Shown piece by piece: positions 26,095-34,569 of a stretch of DNA of 64,000 nt. The position numbers and the translations under genes are program-made. Below the pieces are notes generated by a model that was given only the letters and a program-made list of their open reading frames with translations, was not told the DNA's origin and did not search any database. This DNA is from Sphingomonas sp. AR_OL41 (GTDB lineage: Bacteria; Pseudomonadota; Alphaproteobacteria; Sphingomonadales; Sphingomonadaceae), in the NCBI RefSeq assembly GCF_029911635.1, contig NZ_JARYTI010000005.1, positions 1 to 64,000 of the forward strand, given 5' to 3'. Within the stretch, counting starts at the first letter, position 1. Each line of letters begins with the position of its first letter.

Positions 26095-28239
26095 TCAGGT
26101 CGAGATCAACGCATCGAGCGCCAACGCGCCGCGTCCCTTGGCATAGACCATCACCGGGTTGAGATCGATTTCGCGGATCGCGGGTGTCGCCGCAACGACC
26201 GCGCCGAGCGCCTGGACAATCCCGGCGACGGCGGTAACGTCTGCCGGTTCCGCCCCCCGGAAACCATCGAGCAGCGGCGCCATCCGCAGAAGCCGGATTT
26301 CGGCCTCGATCTCTTCGATCGACAGGCCTGCCGGAAGTAGCCGCACATCGTGCAGCAATTCCGCAGTGACGCCGCCGAAGCCGACCAGGATCACTGGACC
26401 CCAGGCTGGATCGTTGCGCGCACCGACGATCAGTTCGACGCCGCGCTCCGCCATCTTCTCGACCAGCACGCCATCCAGAACGAGGTCCGGGCGCGACGCC
26501 GCGATATTGGCGTGCAGCCGCGCCCATCCGTCGGCGACCTCCGCCGCATCCTTCAGGCCGACGATCACGCCGCCGGCATCGCTCTTGTGCGGCAATGCTG
26601 CAGCCTGCGCCTTGAGCACCACGGGGTAGCCGAGACGCGCAGCGGCTGACTGCGCCTCCGCCACGGTCGCGGCAAGCGTGAAGGGCGGGAAGGCAATGCC
26701 CCGCGCGCCGAGCAATTCCTTCGAGCGATATTCGGCGATCGTGGCATCGGGCGCGAGCCCCTCGATTGCCGCGCCCTCGCCGGATGGCGCAGCCCCGTCG
26801 CGGCTCACCCTGCCGACGATGCGGGCGAGCGCTCGCATCGCGCGGTCAGCGGTCGGAAGATACGGCACGCCCAGGTCACGCAGCCGGGCGATGTCCTCAC
26901 TGCGAACACCGCCGCCCTCGTCGACGCCCGTCACGATCACCGGTTTGGTCAGCCCGGCGTCGAGTCCGGTGGCGATGGCATCGAACTTGATCCGCGACGT
27001 CCCGATCTCGGTCTGGATCAGCGACACGACGATGGTGCCGATCCGCGCATCTTCCATCAACGCGGCCAGCGCGCGGCCATACATCCCCGGATCGACGAGG
27101 CCCTGCGCGGTCACGTCGAGCGGATTGGAAACCGGCACAAAGGACGGCAGCGCTGCGCGCAACGCTGGGCTGTCCGCATCGGTCAACGCGGGGAGCGGCA
27201 GGGCGAGCTCTTCGGTAAGATCGAGCATCATCGCCTTGAACGCACCCGATTCGGCAAGCACGCCCGTGCCACCCGACGGGAGCGTCGCGCAGCGCACCGC
27301 GATCTCGACCACATCACCCAGTTCCTCGAGCGACTGGACCACGATCACGCCGGCATGTTCGACCAAAGTCCGCATCACCGCATAGTCGCCGGCCATCGCG
27401 CCGGTATGGGTGGCGGCGCTCGCCGCGCCCGCCGCGCTGCGGCCCGGGTGGAGCAGCACGATCTGCTTACCGGCAGCCCGCGCCGCGCGTGCAGCGTCGA
27501 GGAAACGCGCGGGCGCGCGGAAATGCTCGACGATCAACGCGATGACCGAGGTCTCGGGCTGATCGACGAGATGCGCGAGATAGTCCTCGACGCCGCTCGC
27601 CGCCTCGTTGCCGGTCGAGATGTAGCAGCTGAGCGGCACGTCGCGCGCGATCATCGTCGTGGCGAGAACCGCCGCCATCGCCCCCGATTGCGATACGATG
27701 CCGACGCGGCGATCGCCCTGCGCGCGCGCTTCGGGCATTTCGATGAAGGTCAGCGAGACGCGATCGATGAAATTGACCAGGCCAAGGCAATTGGGGCCTT
27801 CGACGACCATGCCGGCTTCGGCGGCGATTCGCGCGATCTCCTGCTGGTCGGCCAGACCCTGCGGCCCATCCTCGGCAAAGCAGGCGGCGAAAACGACGGC
27901 CGCACCGACCTTGCGCCGCGCGAGTCCGCGCAACGTATCGAGCACCCCGGCGCGCGGGATGGCGAGAATCGCGGCATCGACGCCCTCCGGAAGGTCATCG
28001 ACCGAGGCGATGCACGGCCGCCCGCCAATCTCGCTGCGCTTCGGATTGACCAGATGGATCGCACCGCTGAATCCCTGGCGGACGAGGTTCGCGAGAACGG
28101 AGGCACCCAGCGCTCCGGGTTTGTCGGACGCCCCGATGATGGCGATCGATGTCGGCCGCAGCAAACGATCGAGCGGTAGCGCGGCGGGCATCGCCGCGAC
28201 GGCAATGTCCTCGCGTGCGCTGCTATCGGAAATTCCCAT
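26095..28239 (-). CDS. ferA: Feruloyl-CoA synthetase, NDP-forming acyl-CoA ligase family
   Basis: 714 residues. Domain order is CoA-binding Rossmann (about 25-150, SIAIIGASDKPGALG), succinyl-CoA-ligase-like domains (about 160-480) with the phospho-His motif ATHTGAMAGD, and a C-terminal ATP-grasp (about 490-714, GYPVVLKAQAAALPHKSDAGG). This is the NDP-forming type used by SYK-6 FerA rather than the AMP-forming Fcs of pseudomonads. Context with ferB, ligV and a MarR gene supports ferulate. ATG at 28239 has GGAGAG upstream; a frame extending to 28818 is antisense to the MarR gene and rejected. Confidence 0.9.
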   Translation of the reverse strand: MGISDSSAREDIAVAAMPAALPLDRLLRPTSIAIIGASDKPGALGASVLANLVRQGFSGAIHLVNPKRSEIGGRPCIASVDDLPEGVDAAILAIPRAGVLDTLRGLARRKVGAAVVFAACFAEDGPQGLADQQEIARIAAEAGMVVEGPNCLGLVNFIDRVSLTFIEMPEARAQGDRRVGIVSQSGAMAAVLATTMIARDVPLSCYISTGNEAASGVEDYLAHLVDQPETSVIALIVEHFRAPARFLDAARAARAAGKQIVLLHPGRSAAGAASAATHTGAMAGDYAVMRTLVEHAGVIVVQSLEELGDVVEIAVRCATLPSGGTGVLAESGAFKAMMLDLTEELALPLPALTDADSPALRAALPSFVPVSNPLDVTAQGLVDPGMYGRALAALMEDARIGTIVVSLIQTEIGTSRIKFDAIATGLDAGLTKPVIVTGVDEGGGVRSEDIARLRDLGVPYLPTADRAMRALARIVGRVSRDGAAPSGEGAAIEGLAPDATIAEYRSKELLGARGIAFPPFTLAATVAEAQSAAARLGYPVVLKAQAAALPHKSDAGGVIVGLKDAAEVADGWARLHANIAASRPDLVLDGVLVEKMAERGVELIVGARNDPAWGPVILVGFGGVTAELLHDVRLLPAGLSIEEIEAEIRLLRMAPLLDGFRGAEPADVTAVAGIVQALGAVVAATPAIREIDLNPVMVYAKGRGALALDALIST

Positions 28240-28298
28240 TATACTCTCCAATGAGGTGTCGCGGCGCCGGGTCGCGCGCCATGGCGTATCGATTCGAT

Positions 28299-28315
28299 TG
28301 TGCGCCAAGCATACA
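28299..28315. promoter_or_regulatory. MarR-type operator candidate upstream of ferA
   Basis: TGTGCGCCAAGCATACA at 28299-28315, one degenerate and one perfect half-site (TGTGC-N7-ATACA), flanked by ATT/AAT extending the symmetry. It lies 60 bp before the ferA start, in the gap between ferA and the downstream end of marR. Confidence 0.6.
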
Positions 28316-28349
28316 ATTATGGCAACCCCGGCAGCGCATTTGTGCGGTG

Positions 28350-28802
28350 CTAGTCGGTGGAATCCTTCGGCCGTCTTGTGCGTGCCGGCCCGACCTTGCG
28401 GAGCAGTGCGAACAGCGACCTTTGCTCGGCGTCGGTCATCCTGGCGCTCATCCGCCGATCCGAATCGTGCAGAAGCGTCAGGACGCCCGCCAACTGCTCT
28501 TCCCCATGCGCGAGCATGTGGAGCGCGTTGGTTCGCAGGTTGCGGCCCGGACGCCGTTCGATCAGCCCGCGCGCGGCGAGGCCGTTGACGAGCTTCATCG
28601 CGCTCGAGCGATTGATACTGAGCGCAAGCCCCAGGGCCGTCTGGTCGCACCCCGGATTGGCCCGGATCAGCATCAGCGCGGTCAGCTTGGCGGGAGTGAG
28701 TCCGTGCGGTTCGAGAACACGCCGCGCGTCTTCCGTCATGATCTGGAAGGCGCGTTGCATCTGGTAGCCGAGGATGTTCTCGAGGTCGTCGTCCTGCTTC
28801 AT
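28350..28802 (-). CDS. MarR-family regulator, probable ferulate-catabolism repressor
   Basis: 150 residues with the winged helix of MarR proteins: LTPAKLTALMLIRANPGCDQTALGLALSINRSSAMKLVNGLAARGLIER, then a dimer helix. It sits between ferA and ligV and is divergent from ligV across the operator at 28830. SYK-6 FerC, a MarR protein, represses ferBA and is released by hydroxycinnamoyl-CoA; this is the probable counterpart by position. The start at 28802 has only a weak ribosome site. Confidence 0.82.
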   Translation of the reverse strand: MKQDDDLENILGYQMQRAFQIMTEDARRVLEPHGLTPAKLTALMLIRANPGCDQTALGLALSINRSSAMKLVNGLAARGLIERRPGRNLRTNALHMLAHGEEQLAGVLTLLHDSDRRMSARMTDAEQRSLFALLRKVGPARTRRPKDSTD

Positions 28803-28829
28803 CTGTCGCCGATGCCACCTTGCCAGGAT

Positions 28830-28846
28830 TGTATCCTTAGCGCACA
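28830..28846. promoter_or_regulatory. MarR-type operator candidate between marR and ligV
   Basis: TGTATCCTTAGCGCACA at 28830-28846 (TGTAT-N7-GCACA), the mirror image of the site before ferA. It lies 27 bp upstream of the marR start and 79 bp upstream of ligV. Confidence 0.6.
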
Positions 28847-28924
28847 TAAGCGGCGATGTCGCCACGCATCGCGCGCGGCAACAAACGGACCCAGCGCCGG
28901 TTTCAGGCGCGACAAAGGAGAGCG

Positions 28925-30346
28925 ATGATGGAGCATCAATTCCGGATGCTGGTCGACGGCCAATTAGTGGACGGCGCCAGCAGTTTCGATGTCGTCAACC
29001 CGGCCACCGCAGAGGCATTTGCGCGCTGCCCCAAGGCCGACGAGGCGTTGATCGACCGTGCCGTCGCCGCGGCGAAAAATGCCTTCCCCGCCTGGGCCGC
29101 CAAGCCGATCGAAGAGCGCGCGGCGCTCCTCATCAAGCTCGCCGACGCGATGGAAGCACGTGTGGGCGAATTCGCCAGTCTCCTGACCAGCGAGCAGGGC
29201 AAGCCGCTCGACCAGGCGATGTACGAGATGATGGGCAGCATTTACACGCTGCGCGCCTTCGCGGGGATGCGGATCGAGACCAAGACGCTGCGCGACGAGG
29301 GCGGCAACACGGTGACCGAGCACCGCACGCCGCTGGGCGTCGTCGCCGCGATCACGCCGTGGAATTTTCCCGTCATCCTGCTGATGAACAAGCTCGGGCC
29401 GGCGCTGCTGTCGGGCAACACGATGGTCGCAAAGCCGGCGCCGACCACCCCCCTCACCTCGCTGCTGTTCGGCGAGATCTGCGCCGAAATCCTGCCGCCG
29501 GGCGTCGTCAACGTCGTCTGCGACCAGAATGATCTCGGCAGCAAGCTGACCACCCATCCCGACGTCGCCAAGGTCGCCTTCACCGGATCGACCGCGACGG
29601 GCAAGAAGGTGATGGCCGCCGCCGCCCAGGGCGTGAAACGCGTCACGCTGGAGCTTGGCGGCAACGACGCCGCGATCGTGCTCGACGATGTCGATGCGCG
29701 GCAGGTCGCGCGCAAGGTGTATGGCGGAGCGATGGCCAATGCCGGCCAGATCTGCGTCGCGATCAAGCGCGCTTATGTGCCCGCGCCGATGTACGACGAT
29801 TTCTGCGACGAACTGGCCAAGCTGGCGAACGAAGCGGTCGTCGGAGACGGCTCGATGCAGGGCACGCAGGTCGGCCCGGTGCAGAACAAGATGCAATTCG
29901 ACAAGGTCAACGCGCTGCTCGACGATGCACGGACGCGCGGTACCGTCATCGCGGGCGGCACGCCGCTCGACCGGCCGGGATATTTCATCCCGCCGACGAT
30001 CGTGCGCGACCTCGACGACGATGCACCGCTGGTGCGCGAAGAGCAGTTCGGCCCCGTGCTGCCGGTGCTGTCCTACACCGATATCGACGACGTCATCCGG
30101 CGTGCGAACGACTCCGATTACGGCTTGGGTGGTTCGGTGTGGGGCAAGGACGTTGCACGCGCCACGGCGGTCGCCAAGCGCATCGATACCGGCACGGTCT
30201 GGGTGAACCAGTATCTCGCGATCGACCCGTCGATTCCGTTCCGCGGCACGAAGCAATCGGGCCTTGGCGGCGAGCTCGGCGAAGCGGGGCTCAACGAATA
30301 TACCCAGCCGCACATCATCAACGCGGTGGCACTCGAAGACGCCTGA
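28925..30346 (+). CDS. ligV: Vanillin dehydrogenase (NAD-dependent aldehyde dehydrogenase)
   Basis: 473 residues. Catalytic Glu243 (TLELGGND) and nucleophile Cys277 (NAGQICVAIKR) are in the standard ALDH positions; the cofactor fold shows TPWNFPVILLMNKLGPAL and FTGSTATGKKV. It oxidises aldehydes to acids with NAD; location after ferB/ferA and near ligM points to vanillin to vanillate, the LigV step. AAGGAGAG precedes the ATG at 28925 (the next codon is also ATG). A 26-bp palindromic terminator follows. Confidence 0.82.
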   Translation: MMEHQFRMLVDGQLVDGASSFDVVNPATAEAFARCPKADEALIDRAVAAAKNAFPAWAAKPIEERAALLIKLADAMEARVGEFASLLTSEQGKPLDQAMYEMMGSIYTLRAFAGMRIETKTLRDEGGNTVTEHRTPLGVVAAITPWNFPVILLMNKLGPALLSGNTMVAKPAPTTPLTSLLFGEICAEILPPGVVNVVCDQNDLGSKLTTHPDVAKVAFTGSTATGKKVMAAAAQGVKRVTLELGGNDAAIVLDDVDARQVARKVYGGAMANAGQICVAIKRAYVPAPMYDDFCDELAKLANEAVVGDGSMQGTQVGPVQNKMQFDKVNALLDDARTRGTVIAGGTPLDRPGYFIPPTIVRDLDDDAPLVREEQFGPVLPVLSYTDIDDVIRRANDSDYGLGGSVWGKDVARATAVAKRIDTGTVWVNQYLAIDPSIPFRGTKQSGLGGELGEAGLNEYTQPHIINAVALEDA

Positions 30347-30360
30347 CCTACCTGCGCGCG

Positions 30361-30386
30361 AGGCGTGGCCCGTACGGGCCACGCCT
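30361..30386. terminator. Perfect palindromic terminator after ligV
   Basis: AGGCGTGGCCCGT (30361-30373) and ACGGGCCACGCCT (30374-30386) form a 26-bp perfect palindrome, folding as an 11-bp stem with a GTAC loop, 14 bp after the ligV stop. Followed by CGCATAT, not a T tract. Confidence 0.7.
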
Positions 30387-30458
30387 TCGCATATATGATC
30401 TATACACAAGTGCGAAAAACCGGCACGGATACCCGACAGACTTCAAGGGACTATCTGT

Positions 30459-31586
30459 ATGTCGATCGCCACGACCCATGTCGGCAGCCTACCGCGCGGC
30501 GCGCAGTTGACCCCGCTGCTGCTCGCACGCGATCACGGCGACCCGTATGATGCCGAAGCGTTCGACACACTCGTCCAGGCTGCCGTCGATGAGGCAGTTG
30601 CTGCGCAGGTCGCGGCGGGCGTCACCATCGTCAGCGACGGCGAACTCGGCAAGGTCGGCTATTCGACCTACATGATCGAGCGGCTGTCGGGCTTCGGCGG
30701 TCATGTCGACCGCATGTCTGCGCTCGACCTGGCACCGCTGCCCGATCTCCGCGCCAAGCTCGCGCACATCATGGGTTCGCAGGAATTCACCCGCGCCTCA
30801 TGCATCGGCGAGGTCCGGCTGGTGAACCTGCAACCGCTGCACGACGATATCCGCCGCTTCAAAGGCGCGCTGGAACGACACGGCAAGGGCACCCGCGCTT
30901 TCATGAACGCGGCGTCGCCGGGGCTGATCACCGCGTTCCAGAAGAACGTCTTCTATCCCAGCCACGACGCCTATCTCGCAGACCTGGTGACGGCGATGCG
31001 CCCGGAATATGAGGCGATCGTCGCGGCCGGATTCGAGCTGCAGCTCGATTGCCCTGACCTCGCCATGTCGCGGCACACCGGTTATCAGGAAATGGACGAG
31101 GCGACGTTCCTGCGGACGATCGCCGCGAACGTCGAGGCGCTGAACGCGGCAACCGCCAACATCCCGCCCGAGAAGATGCGGATGCACGTCTGCTGGGGCA
31201 ATTATGAGGGCCCGCACGACCACGATATCCCGCTGGAGCGCATCATCGACATCGTCGTGAGCGCGCGGCCCGCGACGATCCTGTTCGAGGCGGCCAATCC
31301 GCGTCACGAGCATGAATGGATCGTGTGGCGCGATGCGCGGCTGCCCGACCACAAGATCCTCGCGCCCGGCCTGATCGACACCTGCTCCAACTATCTTGAG
31401 CATCCCGAGCTGATCGCGCAGCGCATTGAGCGCTTCGCCGCGATCGTCGGCGCCGACCGTGTCGTCGCCAGCACCGATTGCGGTTTCGGCACCTTTGCCG
31501 GCTATGGCAAGATCGACCCCGCCGTCACCTGGGCAAAGCTGCGCAACCTGCGCGAGGGCGCGGATCTGGCGGCCGCGCGTCTCTGA
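30459..31586 (+). CDS. MetE C-terminal-like methyltransferase (cobalamin-independent methionine synthase II family)
   Basis: 375 residues, a single TIM barrel like the C-terminal half of MetE. Zn ligands are visible: His243 and Cys245 (MHVCWGN) and Cys341 (STDCGFGTFAG). The short family members transfer methyl groups from folates or other donors to thiols. Position directly after ligV and before the ligM/metF folate genes suggests it draws on methyl-THF from O-demethylation, but this is not proved; the methyl donor and acceptor are unknown. A degenerate CATAT-N7-ATACA site lies at 30390-30406 in its leader. Confidence 0.75.
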   Translation: MSIATTHVGSLPRGAQLTPLLLARDHGDPYDAEAFDTLVQAAVDEAVAAQVAAGVTIVSDGELGKVGYSTYMIERLSGFGGHVDRMSALDLAPLPDLRAKLAHIMGSQEFTRASCIGEVRLVNLQPLHDDIRRFKGALERHGKGTRAFMNAASPGLITAFQKNVFYPSHDAYLADLVTAMRPEYEAIVAAGFELQLDCPDLAMSRHTGYQEMDEATFLRTIAANVEALNAATANIPPEKMRMHVCWGNYEGPHDHDIPLERIIDIVVSARPATILFEAANPRHEHEWIVWRDARLPDHKILAPGLIDTCSNYLEHPELIAQRIERFAAIVGADRVVASTDCGFGTFAGYGKIDPAVTWAKLRNLREGADLAAARL

Positions 31587-31632
31587 CGTGGCGGCATGGT
31601 GGCGAACGCCGCACGGCGCGGTATAGCGGGCC

Positions 31633-32379
31633 ATGGTCGATACCGCTGCGTTTCCTGTAAAATCCGCGCTACGGACGCTCGACATCATCGAATATGTCGT
31701 CGCGCGCGACCGACCGGTGGTGGCGCAGGAGGTGGCGGCGGCGCTCACCATTCCCGTCAGCAGCCTGTCCTATCTCCTCACGACGCTGGTCGATCGCGGT
31801 TATCTCGCGCGCGCCGGACGGCGCTACACGCCGGGACCCGGGCTCGCCCGCTTGCAGACCCGCGCGAGCGGCATGGCATTGGCCGAACGCGTCGCGCCGC
31901 TGGTGCGCGCGCTGCGGCTCCAGCTCAACGAAACGACCTCCTTCTTCATCCGCAAGGGCTGGGAGGTCGAGGCGCTGGTGACCGAAACCAGCGAGCACGC
32001 GCTGCGCTACGCCGTGCAGATGGGCACCAGCACCGCGCTGCACGGGTTTGCCGCCGGCAAGGCCATTCTCGCCACGCTGCCCGATAGCGAACTCGAAGCC
32101 TATCTCACCGAGACCGAGCGCGTGGCCTTCACGCCGGCGACGATCACCGCGGCGGCGGAACTGCGCCGTGAGATCGCTGAGATCCGCCGCACCGGCATTG
32201 CCCGGACGCGCGAAGAACATACCCCGGGAATCCAGGGCATTGCCCGGGCGGTGATGGTTGGCGGCGCGGCGCTCGGGGCATTCAGCGTCGCGATCCCGTC
32301 GGTGCGCTTCGACGCGACCGTCGAGGACAATGTCGCCGAACTGCTCCGGCGCACCGCGCTCCTGCTGGAAACGGAATAG
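31633..32379 (+). CDS. IclR-family transcriptional regulator
   Basis: 248 residues: an N-terminal winged helix (KSALRTLDIIEYVVARD, then TIPVSSLSYLLTTLVDRGYL) and the C-terminal IclR effector domain with GTSTALHGFAAGKAILA and TREEHTPGIQGIARAV. Effectors of this family are often aromatic or small acids. It follows the MetE-like gene by 46 bp and may regulate it or the ligM block. No operator could be assigned. Confidence 0.9.
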   Translation: MVDTAAFPVKSALRTLDIIEYVVARDRPVVAQEVAAALTIPVSSLSYLLTTLVDRGYLARAGRRYTPGPGLARLQTRASGMALAERVAPLVRALRLQLNETTSFFIRKGWEVEALVTETSEHALRYAVQMGTSTALHGFAAGKAILATLPDSELEAYLTETERVAFTPATITAAAELRREIAEIRRTGIARTREEHTPGIQGIARAVMVGGAALGAFSVAIPSVRFDATVEDNVAELLRRTALLLETE

Positions 32380-33143
32380 TCGCAAGCGACGCGGCGCCGC
32401 GCGGCTGGCGCAGGGTCGGGTGACCGGACGATGGGAAAGAGCGGTGACGGGATGAGAGTCGCGCCTGTTCTACCATCGCGGCGGGCGGTTTGAATCACCG
32501 ACTATTCGCGCTGCCCAGTGTGGATCGCGCAAATATTGCGCAAGTCATGCGTCGCGGGGCCGGCAAGTAAATGGGGCATTTTGCGAGCCACCGGGGGTGG
32601 CGCTTGCGTACCTGTTGGATCGATGCCGGGCGATGTCCACGCGACGAAGAAGCGGCAAATGCCAACAACGCACACTGGGCCTGTTCGATGATGCAGCGGC
32701 AACCACCCGAGCCGATGACTAGGCGATACTGAACGCATTATGCGAATAGCCTGAGTTATTCTTTGATTTTATTGCCGCGAGCGTGCGGAGAATGGCGGAA
32801 AATCCAACGGCGCCGAGGTCGTGGGAGGTGGTATGTCTCATGCCTGCGAGCATAGCGCGAACGCACGCAGCATTGAATCGTGGTCATCGCGTCCGCGAGG
32901 CCCGTGCGAGGCCTGATACCGCAGCCCCGCGAGTAAGACTCGCTCAAGCCCCTCGCCTTTGAGGGAGGGGCCAAAGGTGCCCGTGAGATTCGGTATTAGT
33001 TCGGATCGTCCTATATTCCCGTTCGCCCTGAGCCTGTCGAAGGGCTGTTCTTCTTTCCAACCGTAGGAAGAAAGAACAGTGCTTCGACAGGCTCAGCACG
33101 AACGGTGATTTAGCGTGTCGGTCCGGCCAAAACGGCCGCCACC
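32380..33143. other. 764-bp non-coding stretch between iclR and ligM
   Basis: No frame here has protein-like composition. The centre (about 32735-32765) is unusually AT-rich for this window. A long imperfect inverted repeat lies at 33021-33103. The remainder shows nothing I can name; it could hold the remains of a lost gene. Confidence 0.5.
33021..33103. repeat. Sphingomonad-type inverted repeat (hairpin downstream of ligM)
   Basis: Left arm 33021-33058 begins GTTCGCCCTGAGCCTGTCGA and right arm 33066-33103 ends TCGACAGGCTCAGCACGAAC; they are complementary over about 38 bp with a few mismatches and a 7-bp loop. The CTGAGCCTGTCGAA core is a widely repeated intergenic motif in Sphingomonas-type genomes. 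It lies 40 bp after the ligM stop, so it may act as a terminator or mRNA 3' stabiliser. Confidence 0.75.
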
Positions 33144-34541
33144 TCACGCCGGCTGGCGGTTGCGCCAGCTCTCGGCATAGCTGTCGCGCGCGACTTCCGA
33201 ATAAGGCACCGGGCTGACGATTGCCTTGATCTCGGTCTGGACGTGCCGCTCGACCGTCGGCTTGCGCGTGCCGCCATTGGGCTCGCCCCACAGCAAGGTC
33301 ACCTCGGTGCCCGGCTCGGCAAAGTCGGCATCGACCATCGCCAGGGTCAGCATGCGACCCTCATTGGCGCTGTAGCCGATCCAGGTCGACAGGCCGACCA
33401 GCTTGCCGTCCTTCAGCACCTGATCATAGGGGTGCATCGCATAAACCGCCGAGGGGAACTCCATGTACTTCGCGCGGTCGGCCTTGGTGAACTGCGAGCT
33501 GACGACGCGCATCAGATCCTCATTGTCGAGCGCCAGCGTCACCTTGCGGCGATGCGGCTGGCCCGCCATCCGCTCAAGCGCCTCGCGGCCGATAAAGTCA
33601 TGGTCGAACTTGACGAACGGCCCGTAGCCCAGATCCCACGGGGTCAGATAATAGCCCTCGACCGAGTCCGGCACATAGCTGCCGCCGATCGACGCCTTGG
33701 CTTCGTAGGAATTGGCCGTCAGCCACTCGCGGAAGGCGCGCGAACCCTCACCGGTATAGGTCGCGGGCAGCGGCGACGGGATCCAGCCGGATTCGATCGT
33801 GTTGGAGGAATAGGTGCGGCCGCCGACCAGCGTCAGGCCGAAATCCTTGCCCGCCTCGATCAGCGCGTTACGCACCGCGTCATAGTCCGCCCAAGGGCCG
33901 AACAGTTCGTAACCCGGCTGGCCTGCCATGCCGTGACGCAATGCACGGACTTCCTTCCCGGCAATCTGGAGCCGAGTCATGTGGAAGAATTTGAGGTCCG
34001 GCGGGGTCGCGCCCATCGCCTTTTCCAGCGTCTTCATGGCGTTCGGCCCCTGAAGCTGGAAACGGTAGGAACGGCGATTCTCGGGATCGGGACGGACAGC
34101 GGTGCGTTCGTCGCGCGAGACGGTGACATCCCAGTCGCCGGTTGCGGCGTGAAATTCGATCCACTCGATCGTCGGCGCGCGACCGACGAGGTTGAACTTG
34201 TTCTCATCGAGATAGAACAGGATCACGTCACCGATGACATAACCCTCGGGCGTGACGGGGACGAACTGCTTGGCGCGATCGGGCACGAAACCCTTGAAGC
34301 TGTTGACGCCCAGATAGTTGAGCATGGCGAAGGCGTCGGGGCCCTCGACCGCCAGATCGACCATGTGGAAGGACTGGTTGAACAGCACGCAGGTATTGGC
34401 CCAGGCCTGCTGCTCGTTGCGCCAGTTGGAATATTCCGCCGGCACGCCCGGATAGACGTTGGGGCCGGATTGCTGGTTGCGCAGCAATTCGACGATGTCA
34501 CCACTCGCGTCGAGCAGTTGCTGCAGGGTCTTCTCGGTCAT
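33144..34541 (-). CDS. ligM: THF-dependent vanillate O-demethylase
   Basis: 465 residues of the GcvT-like aminomethyltransferase fold: NWRNEQQAWANTCVLFNQSFHM at the N-terminus, FQLQGPNAMKTLEKAMG, GQPGYELFGPWADYDAV, and the C-terminal barrel VTLLWGEPNG. This group (LigM, DesA) moves the methoxyl methyl of vanillate, 3-O-methylgallate or syringate to THF. Arg121 and Tyr244 lie close to the active-site Arg and Tyr reported for LigM. The nearby metF/purU/folD operon fits LigM better than DesA, though DesA cannot be excluded. AGGAGAG precedes the start. Confidence 0.88.
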   Translation of the reverse strand: MTEKTLQQLLDASGDIVELLRNQQSGPNVYPGVPAEYSNWRNEQQAWANTCVLFNQSFHMVDLAVEGPDAFAMLNYLGVNSFKGFVPDRAKQFVPVTPEGYVIGDVILFYLDENKFNLVGRAPTIEWIEFHAATGDWDVTVSRDERTAVRPDPENRRSYRFQLQGPNAMKTLEKAMGATPPDLKFFHMTRLQIAGKEVRALRHGMAGQPGYELFGPWADYDAVRNALIEAGKDFGLTLVGGRTYSSNTIESGWIPSPLPATYTGEGSRAFREWLTANSYEAKASIGGSYVPDSVEGYYLTPWDLGYGPFVKFDHDFIGREALERMAGQPHRRKVTLALDNEDLMRVVSSQFTKADRAKYMEFPSAVYAMHPYDQVLKDGKLVGLSTWIGYSANEGRMLTLAMVDADFAEPGTEVTLLWGEPNGGTRKPTVERHVQTEIKAIVSPVPYSEVARDSYAESWRNRQPA

Positions 34542-34569
34542 GAAACTCTCCTCGTAAAATCGGGTTGGT

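Noticed and set aside
28964..30409. 481-residue minus-strand frame antisense to ligV
   Set aside because: ligV has both catalytic residues on the plus strand; the antisense frame has no protein-like pattern.
32502..32974. Two short minus-strand frames (78 and 72 residues) in the gap before ligM
   Set aside because: No ribosome site, no domain, biased composition; treated as non-coding.
33144..34541. Assignment as a glycine-cleavage T protein (gcvT)
   Set aside because: Too long (465 versus about 370 residues), no gcvH/gcvP nearby, and closer in motifs and context to LigM/DesA.
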